A stretch of DNA of 64,000 bases from DATCBF01 sp964401995. Lineage in GTDB: Bacteria; Actinomycetota; Thermoleophilia; Solirubrobacterales; 70-9. The stretch's first letter is position 1; the number at the start of each line of letters is the position of its first letter. The DNA lies in the NCBI GenBank assembly GCA_964401995.1, contig CAYOAP010000011.1, positions 48,853 to 112,852 on the forward strand, read 5' to 3'. The position numbers and the translations under genes are program-made. Under the pieces are notes generated by a model that did no database searches, was not told where the DNA came from, and saw only the letters and a list, made by a program, of their open reading frames with translations. Of the stretch, positions 51,980-60,478 are shown piece after piece.

Positions 51980-52630
51980 CTAAGTTCGCTGGCGAACTGC
52001 CTCGAAGAGGAGCGCTGCTGCTGCGGCGGAGACGTTCAGCGAGTCGGTGCGGCCGTGCTGGGGGAAGGCGACCAGGCCATCGCAGGCCGCGGCTACTCGA
52101 GGGCGGATTCCTTTGCCCTCGCCGCCGAGGACCAGGACGGTTGGGCCTTTCAGGTCGGTGTCCCAAGGCGCCTGCTTCGCTTCGGCGTCGGCGCCCCAGA
52201 TCCAGAAGCCTGCCTCCTTTGCCTCGGCCAGCCAGTCGGCGATGTTGCGGACGTGGGCTATTTCGAGGTGCTCGACCGCTCCCGCCGAGGCCTTGCAGAC
52301 AACGGCGGTGACCATCGCCGCCCGACGCTCGGGGATCACGACCCCGGCCGCCCCCGCAAACTCAGCCGAGCGGCAGACCGCGCCGAGGTTGTGGGGGTCC
52401 TGGACCTGGTCGAGGACGATGATCAGGCCATCCTCCTGGCGCAGCATCTGGCCGGCGTCGCCGTAGGGGTAGGAATCGACCTCGGCCACGACCCCCTGGT
52501 GGTCGGGCGAGCCGCAGATGTGCTCCAGCTCCTCAGCTGAGGTCTCCGGCGCGCGCCAGACGCGATTTACGCCCCGCTTGCCCCGTTCGGCCTCGGCAAC
52601 CGGCCTGCGCCCATAGATCGTGTTGCTCAT
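51980..52630 (-). CDS. rlmB: 23S rRNA 2'-O-methyltransferase, RlmB/TrmH (SpoU) family
   Basis: A 216-residue SPOUT methyltransferase. Motif 1 LDQVQDPHNLGAVCRSAEFAG, motif 2 VLGGEGKGIRP and motif 3 DSLNVSAAAAALLFEA form the knotted AdoMet site. The N-terminal NTIYGRRPVAEAE is the usual RlmB opening. It overlaps cysS by 4 nt (ATGA). The target is probably G2251 of 23S rRNA as in E. coli, from family knowledge. Confidence 0.9.
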   Translation of the reverse strand: MSNTIYGRRPVAEAERGKRGVNRVWRAPETSAEELEHICGSPDHQGVVAEVDSYPYGDAGQMLRQEDGLIIVLDQVQDPHNLGAVCRSAEFAGAAGVVIPERRAAMVTAVVCKASAGAVEHLEIAHVRNIADWLAEAKEAGFWIWGADAEAKQAPWDTDLKGPTVLVLGGEGKGIRPRVAAACDGLVAFPQHGRTDSLNVSAAAAALLFEAVRQRT

Positions 52631-53961
52631 GACTTGCGCACCAGCCGCGCGCCCCCAGCCGAATCCCGCACTTCCCAGCCCAGCGCCGCAAGCTGATCCC
52701 GAATCTGATCAGCCCGCCCAAAGTCCTTGGCCCCCCGAGCCTCCTCCCGCTCAGCGAGCAACCCCTCGGCCTCATCATCAGCCCCCACCTCAACCTCAGC
52801 GAGAGACCCAAGCCCAACGAGCCCAAGCATCTCGCGCAACGCCTCCGAAGCCCCGGGCACGTCATCGCGGTTAGCTTCAGCGACGAGCTCAAAGGCCTCG
52901 GCCATGGCCCGTGGCGTATTGAAGTCATCAGCCAACGCCTCGCGAAACGCCTCCAACCGCCCCGCTGGGGGGGAGTTCCCCACCGGGTGCTCCCGGAAGA
53001 AGTTCCGCAGCCGCTCAACTCTTCTTGCGGCCTCCTCCATCTGCTCAGACCCAAAAGCCAACGGCTGCCGGTAGTGGCCGGAGACCAGATAGGCGACCAC
53101 CGCCTCCCGCCCATAGCGATCGAGCGCCTGCGAAAGCTGGAAGATGTTGCCCTCCGATTTCGACATCTTCTCGGCCCCGGTCTCGATCATCCCGTTGTGC
53201 ATCCAGACCCTGGCGAAGCCGCGGCCGGCGGCCTCGGACTGGGCGATCTCGTTCTCGTGATGGGGGAAGACGAGGTCGGCGCCGCCGCCGTGGATCGCGA
53301 AGGAGCCGCCCAGCTCCTGCTCCGCCATCACCGAGCACTCGATGTGCCAGGCCGGCCGGCCGGCGCCCCAGGGCGAGTCCCAGGAGGTGTCCTCCCCCTC
53401 CTTGTGCGCCTTCCAGAGCGCGAAGTCGAGCTGGCTCTCCTTCAGCGAGGCCGAGCCCGCCTCCTCGCCCTGGTCCATGTCCTCGGGACGGCGGTTGGAG
53501 AGCTTGCCGTAGGGCTCGAAGCTGCGGACCCGGAAGTAGACGTCGCCACCGGACTCGTAAGCGTGCCCGGACTCGACCAGCTCGGCGATCAAGGCGACGA
53601 TCCCGTCGACGGTCTCGGTCGCCAGCGGCTCGGCATCGGGACGGCCAAGGCCCAACCGCGAGGTGTCCTCGAAGTAGGCGTCCCGCATCCGCTCGGCGAG
53701 AACCTGGGAGGGCTCGCCCGCCTCGCCCGCGGCGGCGTAGATCTTGTCGTTGATGTCGGTGACGTTGATCACGAGCTTGGTCGCGTAGCCCTCGGAGCGG
53801 AGGAAGCGCGCCAGCAGCGAGAAGACGACGAATGGCCGCGCGTTGCCGATGTGGATGCGGCTGTAGACGGTGGGCCCGCAGGCGTAGATCCCGACCTCTC
53901 GATCGCGATCGAGAGCAACAGGCTCCCCACTCAGTGTGTCCTTGATTCGAACCTCGCGCAT
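52627..53961 (-). CDS. cysS: Cysteinyl-tRNA synthetase
   Basis: A 444-residue class I synthetase. HIGNARPF is the HIGH motif and EKMSKSEGN the KMSKS motif. Zinc residues lie in YACGPTVY, HIECSVMA and PHHENE. The C-terminal helical DALR-like part (DDFNTPRAMAEAFELV) favours CysS over the shorter MshC ligase of mycothiol synthesis. Followed with overlap by rlmB, as in many Gram-positive bacteria. Confidence 0.93.
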   Translation of the reverse strand: MREVRIKDTLSGEPVALDRDREVGIYACGPTVYSRIHIGNARPFVVFSLLARFLRSEGYATKLVINVTDINDKIYAAAGEAGEPSQVLAERMRDAYFEDTSRLGLGRPDAEPLATETVDGIVALIAELVESGHAYESGGDVYFRVRSFEPYGKLSNRRPEDMDQGEEAGSASLKESQLDFALWKAHKEGEDTSWDSPWGAGRPAWHIECSVMAEQELGGSFAIHGGGADLVFPHHENEIAQSEAAGRGFARVWMHNGMIETGAEKMSKSEGNIFQLSQALDRYGREAVVAYLVSGHYRQPLAFGSEQMEEAARRVERLRNFFREHPVGNSPPAGRLEAFREALADDFNTPRAMAEAFELVAEANRDDVPGASEALREMLGLVGLGSLAEVEVGADDEAEGLLAEREEARGAKDFGRADQIRDQLAALGWEVRDSAGGARLVRKS

Positions 53962-53984
53962 AGCGAGGCTGAGACTACCCGCGC

Positions 53985-54881
53985 CTAGAAGGTGCGGTAG
54001 CCCGAGCCGGTGGGCGCGGCCGCCTGCTCGGCGCGAGCCCAGGCCGGAGCGGTCTCGTCGGCGGCGGCGAGCGCCTCGCGGCGGGCGCGGTTGGCCGTCG
54101 CCTTGACCTCCTCCTCGGCCGAGCGGCGGGCGCGCTCCTCGCGGCGGTCGGCCTGGGTGCGGATCCGGTCCGATTCGTCGCGCAGCTGATGCTCGGCCCG
54201 CGCCCGGGCCAGCTCCTCGGCCTCGCGCTCGACTTTCTCGACCAGCTTCTGGACCCGTTCGGCCGCCTCGCGGCGCACCTCTTCGGTCCCCTCCATCACC
54301 CGCTGGTCGATCTCGGTCTCGATCTTGACCGCAAGCTCATGGGCCTCGGCCGCGGCGGCCTCGGCATCGGCGGCGCGCTGCTCGGCGGCGGCGACACGGC
54401 GGTCGGCGTCGAGGCGGACCTCCTCGCGACCCTCCCGCACCTGCAGATCGATCTTCGACTCAAGCTGGGAAACCGTCTGAGCGAGGGTCCGCTCGGCCTC
54501 GGCGCGAGCGCTGGCAAGCTCGGCCGCAAGTGCCTCACGTTCGGCCTGGGCGCTCACCTGCAGCTGCTCGAAAGCTTTCTCGGCCCGGTCACGGGCCTCC
54601 TCGGCGCGAGTGGCGTGGGCCTCGGCCTCGTGCCGGGCCTGGCGCTCTTTGGCGACCCGCTCGCGGCCCTCGGCGGCGATCGTGCGCACCGTCGCCATCG
54701 CCTTCTCTTTGAGCTCAGCCCGGACTGCCTCGGACTGGGCCTGGACCTCGGCCAGCCGTGCCTCACCCGCATTTGCGCGTTCCTCGCCGGCCTTGGCCAG
54801 GCGCAGCGCCTGCTTGGCGACGCCGTGCATCGTCTCGGTGGCCTCGCCGACCGCTCGCAGGTGCACAGCAGGTTCGCTCAT
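53985..54881 (-). CDS. Long coiled-coil protein
   Basis: 298 residues, nearly all helical heptad-like sequence rich in Ala, Glu and Arg (from about residue 25 to 280), with a short end GSGYRTF. No membrane or catalytic segment. It may be a scaffold or DivIVA-like cytoskeletal protein, but no specific family is recognised. It stops 24 nt upstream of the cysS start. Confidence 0.75.
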   Translation of the reverse strand: MSEPAVHLRAVGEATETMHGVAKQALRLAKAGEERANAGEARLAEVQAQSEAVRAELKEKAMATVRTIAAEGRERVAKERQARHEAEAHATRAEEARDRAEKAFEQLQVSAQAEREALAAELASARAEAERTLAQTVSQLESKIDLQVREGREEVRLDADRRVAAAEQRAADAEAAAAEAHELAVKIETEIDQRVMEGTEEVRREAAERVQKLVEKVEREAEELARARAEHQLRDESDRIRTQADRREERARRSAEEEVKATANRARREALAAADETAPAWARAEQAAAPTGSGYRTF

Positions 54882-54954
54882 TGACGCAGGAACTTACTAC
54901 GGGCGGCGGAGGCGACGCCACCCCCGTCGCTTCCGAAAAACCCGCAAGTAGCGA

Positions 54955-56610
54955 TCAGGCCGATTTCTGCGGCTCGCGCTCGCTCAGCTCGCGCTTGAGG
55001 ATCTTGCCGCTGGCATTGCGCGGCAGCTCGGCCAGGAACTCGATCTCGCGCGGCGCCTTGTAGGAGGCAAGGTTCGCCTTCACGTGCGCCTTCAGCTCGT
55101 CTTCGTGGACCTCCCCGTCCCCGGTCGCGACGACGAAGGCCTTCAGCCGCTGCCCGAACTCGTCGTCGGGGACGCCGATCACCGCCACCTCGACCACTGC
55201 CTTGTGGTCGGAGAGCAGATCCTCGACCTCGCGGGGGAAGACGTTCTCGCCACCGGAGACGATCATCTCGTCGTCGCGGCCGTCGACGAAGAGCCGGCCG
55301 GCCGAGTCGAAGTGGCCGACGTCGCCGCTGGAGAGCAGGCCGTCGACGATCTCTTTGCCGCCGCCGCCGGTGTAGCCCTCGAAGGACATTTCGTTGCCGA
55401 CGAAGATCCGGCCGACCTCGCCTTGCGGCAGCTCGTGCCCGTGCTCGTCGCAGATCCGGACGACGGTGCCCCGTGGCGGGCTGCCGGCGGTGCCGGGCGC
55501 GGCCCGCAGATCCTTGGGAGTGGCGACCGTCGCGTAGGCGACCTCGGTCGAGCCGTAGAGGTTGTAGATCGTGTCGCCGAAGCGGTCCATCCACTCGATC
55601 GCCAGCTCGCCGGGCAAGGCCGAGCCGGAGAGCGAGGTGATTCGCAGCGAGGAGAGGTCGTACTTGTCGAGCGTCTCCGGCGGCAGGCGCAGGATCCGCT
55701 GGATCATCACCGGCACCGCCGCCAGCACCTGGGCGCGGCTCTTCTGCACCGCCCGCAGCGTGTCCTCGGGGTCGAAGCGGCGGCGCAGGATCATGGTCGA
55801 GGAGGTCGGCAGGCTCATGATGAAGTGGAAGAAGCCCCAGGAGTGAAAGAGCGGCGCCGCGATCATCATCGTCTCGCGCGAGCGGAAGGGGATCTTGTCG
55901 AGCAGGGCGGCGATCGCCAAGAGGCCGTCGGGGCTCGAGCGCTGGGCGCCCTTCGGCGTCCCGGTCGTGCCCGAGGTGAGGACGATGAAGCGCGGCTTGT
56001 CGGGGGGCGGCTTCAGGTCGGACTCCTCGCCACCGGCGATCAGCTGCTCCAGCGTCAGCTCGTCGCTGTCGCCGTCGCTCCAGCCGACGACACGGGTGAC
56101 GCTGTCGTCGACCCCCTCAAGCAGATCGGCGAACTCTTCGTCGTAGACAAGGACCTTGGGACCCTCGCGGCGGGTGACCTCGACCAGCTGCGGGCCGGCG
56201 AACATCGTGTTCAGGTAGAGCGTGCTGGCGCCGAGCTTGGCGGCGGCCAGCGTCGTCTCGACGAAGCCGCGGTGGTTGCGGCACATGACCCCGATGCCGT
56301 CGCCGTGCTCGATCCCCATCTCGGCGAAGGCACGGGCGAGGGCGTTGGAGCGGCGGTGCATGCGCCCGAAGGTGAGCGGGCCGCGCTCGTCGACCAGGGC
56401 GATCTCGTGGGGATGGTGAATGGCAGCGGTGGTTGCCCCGAGTGCCGGAGAGGCCCCCCAGCGGACAAACGCGGAGCCGATCTTCATCGCCTTGTCGGGG
56501 CGGATCAGGCCGACGATCCCGGCTTCGTGCAAGACCTTCATCTCGAAGGCGGCGTCGGCGAGCGACGAGCGCAAGCTCGCGAGCGGGGTTGAAGAACCTC
56601 CCGTCTCCAT
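54955..56610 (-). CDS. fadD: Long-chain acyl-CoA synthetase (AMP-forming)
   Basis: A 551-residue ANL enzyme. Adenylate loop: VLTSGTTGTPKGAQRSS. Further motifs: YNLYGSTEVAYATVA, the hinge VDGRDDEMIVSGGENVFPREV and the C-terminal Lys in NASGKILKREL. It activates fatty or aromatic acids with CoA. It may feed the acyl-CoA dehydrogenases elsewhere in the window. Substrate not readable. Confidence 0.9.
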   Translation of the reverse strand: METGGSSTPLASLRSSLADAAFEMKVLHEAGIVGLIRPDKAMKIGSAFVRWGASPALGATTAAIHHPHEIALVDERGPLTFGRMHRRSNALARAFAEMGIEHGDGIGVMCRNHRGFVETTLAAAKLGASTLYLNTMFAGPQLVEVTRREGPKVLVYDEEFADLLEGVDDSVTRVVGWSDGDSDELTLEQLIAGGEESDLKPPPDKPRFIVLTSGTTGTPKGAQRSSPDGLLAIAALLDKIPFRSRETMMIAAPLFHSWGFFHFIMSLPTSSTMILRRRFDPEDTLRAVQKSRAQVLAAVPVMIQRILRLPPETLDKYDLSSLRITSLSGSALPGELAIEWMDRFGDTIYNLYGSTEVAYATVATPKDLRAAPGTAGSPPRGTVVRICDEHGHELPQGEVGRIFVGNEMSFEGYTGGGGKEIVDGLLSSGDVGHFDSAGRLFVDGRDDEMIVSGGENVFPREVEDLLSDHKAVVEVAVIGVPDDEFGQRLKAFVVATGDGEVHEDELKAHVKANLASYKAPREIEFLAELPRNASGKILKRELSEREPQKSA

Positions 56611-56634
56611 CGGCGAATCCTATTCGAGTGCGGC

Positions 56635-57090
56635 TTACTCGTCGGCAATCGATGCAACGGCGATGCAGGCGATCCCCTCGCCGCGGCCGACCCAGCCCAT
56701 GCCCTCGTTGGTCGTCGCCTTGACGCTGACCCGGGCCGAGGTGGCGTCGGCGATCGTCCGCTCCATCTCGCTGCGGTACGGCGCCAGCTTCGGCTGCTCG
56801 CAGACGAGGGTGGCGTCGATGTTGACGATGCGGCCGCCGATCGTGCCGATCGCGGTGTGGAGCATGTCGATCGAGTCGGCGTCGCGCCAGCGCTCGTCGT
56901 CGTCGGGGAAGAGGGCGCCGATGTCGCCGGCGCCGGCGGCGCCGAGGATGGCGTCGATCACCGCGTGGGTGAGGACATCGGCGTCGGAGTGGCCGGCGAG
57001 CCCGCGCTCGTGCTCGATCTCGACCCCGCCGAGGACGAGGCGGCGGCCCTCGGCGAAGCGGTGGCTGTCGTAGCCGATGCCGACGCTCAT
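56635..57090 (-). CDS. ispF: 2-C-methyl-D-erythritol 2,4-cyclodiphosphate synthase
   Basis: A 151-residue enzyme of the MEP isoprenoid pathway. GYDSHRFAEGR supplies zinc residues (D-x-H), GHSDADVLTHAVIDA the third His, and KATTNEGMGWVGRGEGI the C-terminal loop. Its partner ispD lies 2 kb away beyond a forward gene pair. It is separated by 3 nt from the PHP gene. Confidence 0.95.
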   Translation of the reverse strand: MSVGIGYDSHRFAEGRRLVLGGVEIEHERGLAGHSDADVLTHAVIDAILGAAGAGDIGALFPDDDERWRDADSIDMLHTAIGTIGGRIVNIDATLVCEQPKLAPYRSEMERTIADATSARVSVKATTNEGMGWVGRGEGIACIAVASIADE

Positions 57091-57093
57091 CGG

Positions 57094-57936
57094 CTAATCC
57101 TTGCCGACCGGGGCGCCGAGCGGCTCGAGCCTGCGGGCGCGGCGCTCGAAGACGCTGATCTCGGTGACGCCGAGGCCGTCGAGGAACTCCGCCGCCTGTG
57201 GGTAGCCAAAACCGACCTGCTCGGGCAGGTGGGCGTCGGAGGAGAGGGCGAAGGGGGCGCCGGCCTCGACGCACATCTCGGCGAAAGCCTGCGACGGATA
57301 GAGCTCGCCGACCGGCTTGCGCAAGCCGGCGGTCGAGACCTCGACCGCGATCCCGGACTCGGCGATCGCCTCGATCGCCGGCTCGTAGTAGAAGCGGGGA
57401 TCGCGCTCGGGCAGGGGACGGCTGCCGCCCCAGACCTTGACCAGGTCGGGGTGGGCGAGAATGTCGAAGAGCCCGGAGCGGGCGCACTCGGCGAGCGACT
57501 CGAAGTAGCGCCGCCAGACCTCGTCGGGGCTACCGTTGCGGTCCCAGACGTCCCAGCCCTCGTGGTCGACCGCCTCGTCGCCGATGAAGTGGACCGAGCC
57601 GACCACGTAGTCGAAGTCGCGGGCCTCCAGCAGCGTCGCGGTGCGGTCCTCGGCCCCGGGCACGAAGTCGCACTCGATCCCGAGCCGCAATGGCGTGCTG
57701 CGGACGAACTCGCAGTAGGCGTCGAGGTCGTCGTGGGCGTTTTCCTCCCAGAGCGGGTGGCGCCAGAGCTCGAGCGCCTGGGTGAAGCGGTAGACGTGCT
57801 CGGAGACCCCCAGCTCCTCGATCCCGGCCTCCGCGGCTGCCGCCAGGTAGCGATCGACGTTCTCGCCGGTGAAATAGCGAGCGGCGATGGTGCCCTCCTC
57901 GTCGGGGCGCAGGTGCAGGTGGTAGTCGGTCAGCAC
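57094..57936 (-). CDS. PHP-domain histidinol-phosphatase-like hydrolase
   Basis: 280 residues from a GTG (57934-57936). Metal motifs: TDYHLHLRP, GVSEHVYRF, GSVHFIG, DILAHPDLVKVWG and LSSDAHLPEQVGFGY. This is the PHP layout of HisK-type histidinol phosphatases, but related enzymes act on other phosphates. Divergent from the DUF389 gene. Confidence 0.85.
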   Translation of the reverse strand: MLTDYHLHLRPDEEGTIAARYFTGENVDRYLAAAAEAGIEELGVSEHVYRFTQALELWRHPLWEENAHDDLDAYCEFVRSTPLRLGIECDFVPGAEDRTATLLEARDFDYVVGSVHFIGDEAVDHEGWDVWDRNGSPDEVWRRYFESLAECARSGLFDILAHPDLVKVWGGSRPLPERDPRFYYEPAIEAIAESGIAVEVSTAGLRKPVGELYPSQAFAEMCVEAGAPFALSSDAHLPEQVGFGYPQAAEFLDGLGVTEISVFERRARRLEPLGAPVGKD

Positions 57937-57963
57937 GGGCCGGTGAGGATACCCTGGGCGCTC

Positions 57964-58938
57964 ATGGTCCACCTGCGGATCGTCGTCCCGTCGGATCGGT
58001 CCGGGAAGGTCGCTGACCTGCTCGGGGCCTCTACCTCGGCCTGCAACCTGATCTTCCTCAAGGGCGCGGCCCGGCAGCCGGAGGGCGACGTGATCCTCTG
58101 CGACATCGCCCGCGAGGACGCCAGCGTGCTGATCGGCGACCTGAAGGAGCTGGGCGTCGCCCGCGACGGTTCGATCTCGCTTGAGCAGATCGACTCCCAG
58201 ATCTCCGACGCCGCCGACCGGGCCGAGCAGGCCGCCCACGGCACCGCCTCCAACGCCGTCGTCTGGGAGGAGGTCGAGGCGCGCACCTCAGAGAACATCG
58301 AGCTCGGCGGCAACTTCCTCATCTTCATGGTCCTCGCCTGCCTGATCGCCTCGGTTGGCATCTACCTCGGCTCGCCGATCCTGATCGTCGGCGCGATGGT
58401 CGTCGGGCCTGAGTTCGGGCCCCTGGCCGGCCTCTGCGTGGCGATCGTCGAGCGCCGCCTCGACGCCGCCCGGCGCTCCCTCACGGCGCTCGCGATCGGC
58501 TTCCCGGTCGGGATCACCGCGGCCTGGCTGTTCACCCTGGCCTCGAAGGCGACCGGCCTGCTCGATGCCGACTTCACCAGCGCCCAGCATCCGCTGACCC
58601 AGTTCATCTCCCACCCCGACGGCTTCTCCTTCATCGTCGCCGCCCTCGCCGGCGCGGCCGGGATGCTGTCGCTGACCTCGGCCAAGTCGGGCGCCTTGAT
58701 CGGCGTCCTGATCTCGGTGACGACGATCCCCGCCGCCGCCAACATCGGCGTCGCCGCCGCGGGCGCCGACTGGTCGGAGTGGCGCGGGGCGATGGCCCAG
58801 CTCGCCGTCAACCTGGCCGCGATCGTCCTCGCCGGCGTCTTCACCCTCTCCCTGCAGCGACGCCTCTACAAGCGGCGCCGACGGCGCCACATGGCTGACG
58901 GCGCACGCGCCGCCGCCGGCCTGCCAAGCGACGCCTAG
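57964..58938 (+). CDS. DUF389 family membrane protein
   Basis: A 324-residue protein. The cytoplasmic N-terminal domain (LRIVVPSDRSGKVADLL, about 1-100) is followed by six or so membrane helices beginning ENIELGGNFLIFMVLACLIA, with the family motif IVGAMVVGPEFGPLAGLCVA and KSGALIGVLISVTTIPA. Basic C-terminus. Function unknown; some relatives have been linked to transport. Confidence 0.85.
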   Translation: MVHLRIVVPSDRSGKVADLLGASTSACNLIFLKGAARQPEGDVILCDIAREDASVLIGDLKELGVARDGSISLEQIDSQISDAADRAEQAAHGTASNAVVWEEVEARTSENIELGGNFLIFMVLACLIASVGIYLGSPILIVGAMVVGPEFGPLAGLCVAIVERRLDAARRSLTALAIGFPVGITAAWLFTLASKATGLLDADFTSAQHPLTQFISHPDGFSFIVAALAGAAGMLSLTSAKSGALIGVLISVTTIPAAANIGVAAAGADWSEWRGAMAQLAVNLAAIVLAGVFTLSLQRRLYKRRRRRHMADGARAAAGLPSDA

Positions 58939-58948
58939 ACTGCGCGCG

Positions 58949-59098
58949 ATGCCGCGCCAGCTCCTCCTCCTGCTGCTCGCCTTCGCTGGCGGGACGGCGC
59001 TCGCCGGCCTGCTCGGCGCGATCAACCTCGGCGTCGCCTTCGGGGTCGGCCAGCTCTGCTTCGCGGCGACCCTGGTCTGGATCCTGCTGCGCGATTGA
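58949..59098 (+). CDS. 49-residue two-helix membrane protein
   Basis: An ATG 10 nt after the DUF389 stop opens a 49-codon frame (PRQLLLLLLAFAGG, LAGLLGAINLGVAFGVG, LCFAATLVWILLRD) with two hydrophobic helices, ending just before the 51-bp palindrome. High-GC codon use and position support a real gene. Perhaps a small partner of the DUF389 protein. Confidence 0.6.
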   Translation: MPRQLLLLLLAFAGGTALAGLLGAINLGVAFGVGQLCFAATLVWILLRD

Positions 59099-59100
59099 TC

Positions 59101-59151
59101 CGAACTGCATCAACTTCTCGATCTGGCAGGTAGAGAAGTTGATGCAGTTCG
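59101..59151. repeat. 51-bp palindromic element, copy 2
   Basis: GAACTGCATCAACTTCTC and GAGAAGTTGATGCAGTTC pair perfectly around a 13-nt loop (GATCTGGCAGGTA). It lies 2 nt after the forward gene and 3 nt before the ispD stop. See copy 1 at 42786. Confidence 0.8.
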
Positions 59152-59154
59152 GCG

Positions 59155-59868
59155 TTAGCCGCGGAGGAGGAGGTCGGCGACGCGGATGTCGAGCGCCGTC
59201 GTCACCTTGAAGTTCGCGGCCTCGGTCGGGTGGATCAGCACCGTTCCCCCGGCGGCCTCGATCAGCATTGCCTCGTCCGTGGCCGTAGCGACCCGCTCCG
59301 GATCGCCCGCCAGCGCCGCCCGCAGCGCATCTGTGCGGAAGACCTGAGGCGTCTGCGCCGCCCACAACCGCCCTCGATCCAGCGTTTCTTCAATCATGAG
59401 ACCCACATTTCCCATCTCATGGAATGGAAATGTGGGTTTCGACCTGCCATCCGTCAACTCCCCGGCTTGCTTGATCGTGTCGGTGACCTGGGTGGCGGCG
59501 ATTACGCCTGCGGCGTCGGGAGCATCGGTCAACCGGGCGACCAAGGCTTCGATCAGCTCCGGGGTGACGAGTGGCCTGGCCGCGTCGTGGATCGCGACCA
59601 ACTCGGTCTCGACCGCCGCCAGCGCGTTGGAGACCGAGTGCGCCCGGGTCTCGCCGCCGTCGACAACAACGAGATCGCTCTGATCGAGATTGTGGGCGTG
59701 CCCCGGCGGGCAGGCGACGACGATCGAGCGCACGGGCTCGGCCGCCCGGAAGGCCGCGATCGACCACTCGACCATCGGCCTTCCGGCGACCGGCACGAAA
59801 GCCTTCGGGCTGCCGGCTCCGAGCCTCTGCCCGGAGCCGGCGGCCGCGATGACCGCTGTGACGGCGAC
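59155..59868 (-). CDS. ispD: 2-C-methyl-D-erythritol 4-phosphate cytidylyltransferase
   Basis: The MEP-pathway cytidylyltransferase: TAVIAAAGSGQRLGAGSPKAF (shown key residues G-S-G-Q-R and K), AIHDAARPLVT, QVTDTIK, AAQTPQVF, DEAMLIEAAGG and FKVTTALD. About 18 extra residues lie between DTIK and RLWAAQTPQ compared with usual IspD; they coincide with a palindrome (59398-59440). No ATG, GTG or TTG exists in frame between the carD overlap and TAVIAAAG, so the start is uncertain; the coordinate given is only an approximate one. The frame runs back through carD. Confidence 0.85.
   Translation of the reverse strand, partial: VAVTAVIAAAGSGQRLGAGSPKAFVPVAGRPMVEWSIAAFRAAEPVRSIVVACPPGHAHNLDQSDLVVVDGGETRAHSVSNALAAVETELVAIHDAARPLVTPELIEALVARLTDAPDAAGVIAATQVTDTIKQAGELTDGRSKPTFPFHEMGNVGLMIEETLDRGRLWAAQTPQVFRTDALRAALAGDPERVATATDEAMLIEAAGGTVLIHPTEAANFKVTTALDIRVADLLLRG
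59398..59440. repeat. Palindrome inside ispD (15-13-15)
   Basis: GAGACCCACATTTCC and GGAAATGTGGGTTTC (one mismatch) around a 13-nt loop. It encodes the residues KPTFPFHEMGNVGL in the ispD frame, where other IspD proteins have a shorter loop. Confidence 0.75.
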
Positions 59869-59872
59869 TGCG

Positions 59873-60478
59873 CTAAGCGGTCGCTGTGGTGGCGAAGCGC
59901 TCCTCCAGCAGGCCGTCGAGGTATTCCTCGGCGCCGTCCTCGTCCTTGTCGAGCGCGTACATGAACTCGGAGGAGAGGATCTTCTTGGCCCGGGTGTACA
60001 TCTGCTTCTCCCCGGTCGAGAGGCCCTTCTCCATCTCGCGGATCGCGAGGTTGCGGACGACCTCGGCCAGCTCGAACACGTCGCCGGTCTTGATCTTCTC
60101 GCGGTTGTACTTGAAACGCCGGTTCCAGTTCTTCGGCATCTCGGAGACGTCGTCGGTGAGGACGTCGGTGACTTTTTTGATCTCGACCTCGTCGATGACG
60201 CGGCGCAGGCCAGCGACGCCGGCGTTTTCACACGGGACCATGACGGTGAGTTCGTTGTGGAGGATCTTGATCGTGAGGTATTCACGCTCCTCCCCCATCA
60301 GCTCCCGAGACTCTTTTTTCAACACCAGGCCTGCTCCGTGGTGGGGGTAGACGACCTTGTCCCCCTCCTCGAAGTCACAGACATAGATGATGTCCTCCTC
60401 AAGGCCGGGCTCCATCACATCCTCTAGCTCGGGAATCGCTTGCTCCTTTCGTTTCGCGACGACGACGATCGCCGTCAA
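59873..60478 (-). CDS. carD: CarD-family transcription factor (RNA polymerase-binding)
   Basis: A 201-residue protein. FEEGDKVVYPHHGAGLVLKK is the RNA-polymerase-interacting domain. The C-terminal helical DNA-binding part includes WNRRFKYNREKIKTGDVFEL and KQMYTRAKKILSSEFMYAL. CarD stabilises open promoter complexes, mainly at rRNA promoters. The TTG start overlaps the disA TGA (TTGA); a later ATG (60415, with AGAGG upstream) is also possible and would give 180 residues. Confidence 0.92.
   Translation of the reverse strand: MTAIVVVAKRKEQAIPELEDVMEPGLEEDIIYVCDFEEGDKVVYPHHGAGLVLKKESRELMGEEREYLTIKILHNELTVMVPCENAGVAGLRRVIDEVEIKKVTDVLTDDVSEMPKNWNRRFKYNREKIKTGDVFELAEVVRNLAIREMEKGLSTGEKQMYTRAKKILSSEFMYALDKDEDGAEEYLDGLLEERFATTATA

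Noticed and set aside
55084..56592. 502-codon plus-strand frame
   Set aside because: Lies entirely opposite the acyl-CoA synthetase, which has all ANL motifs.
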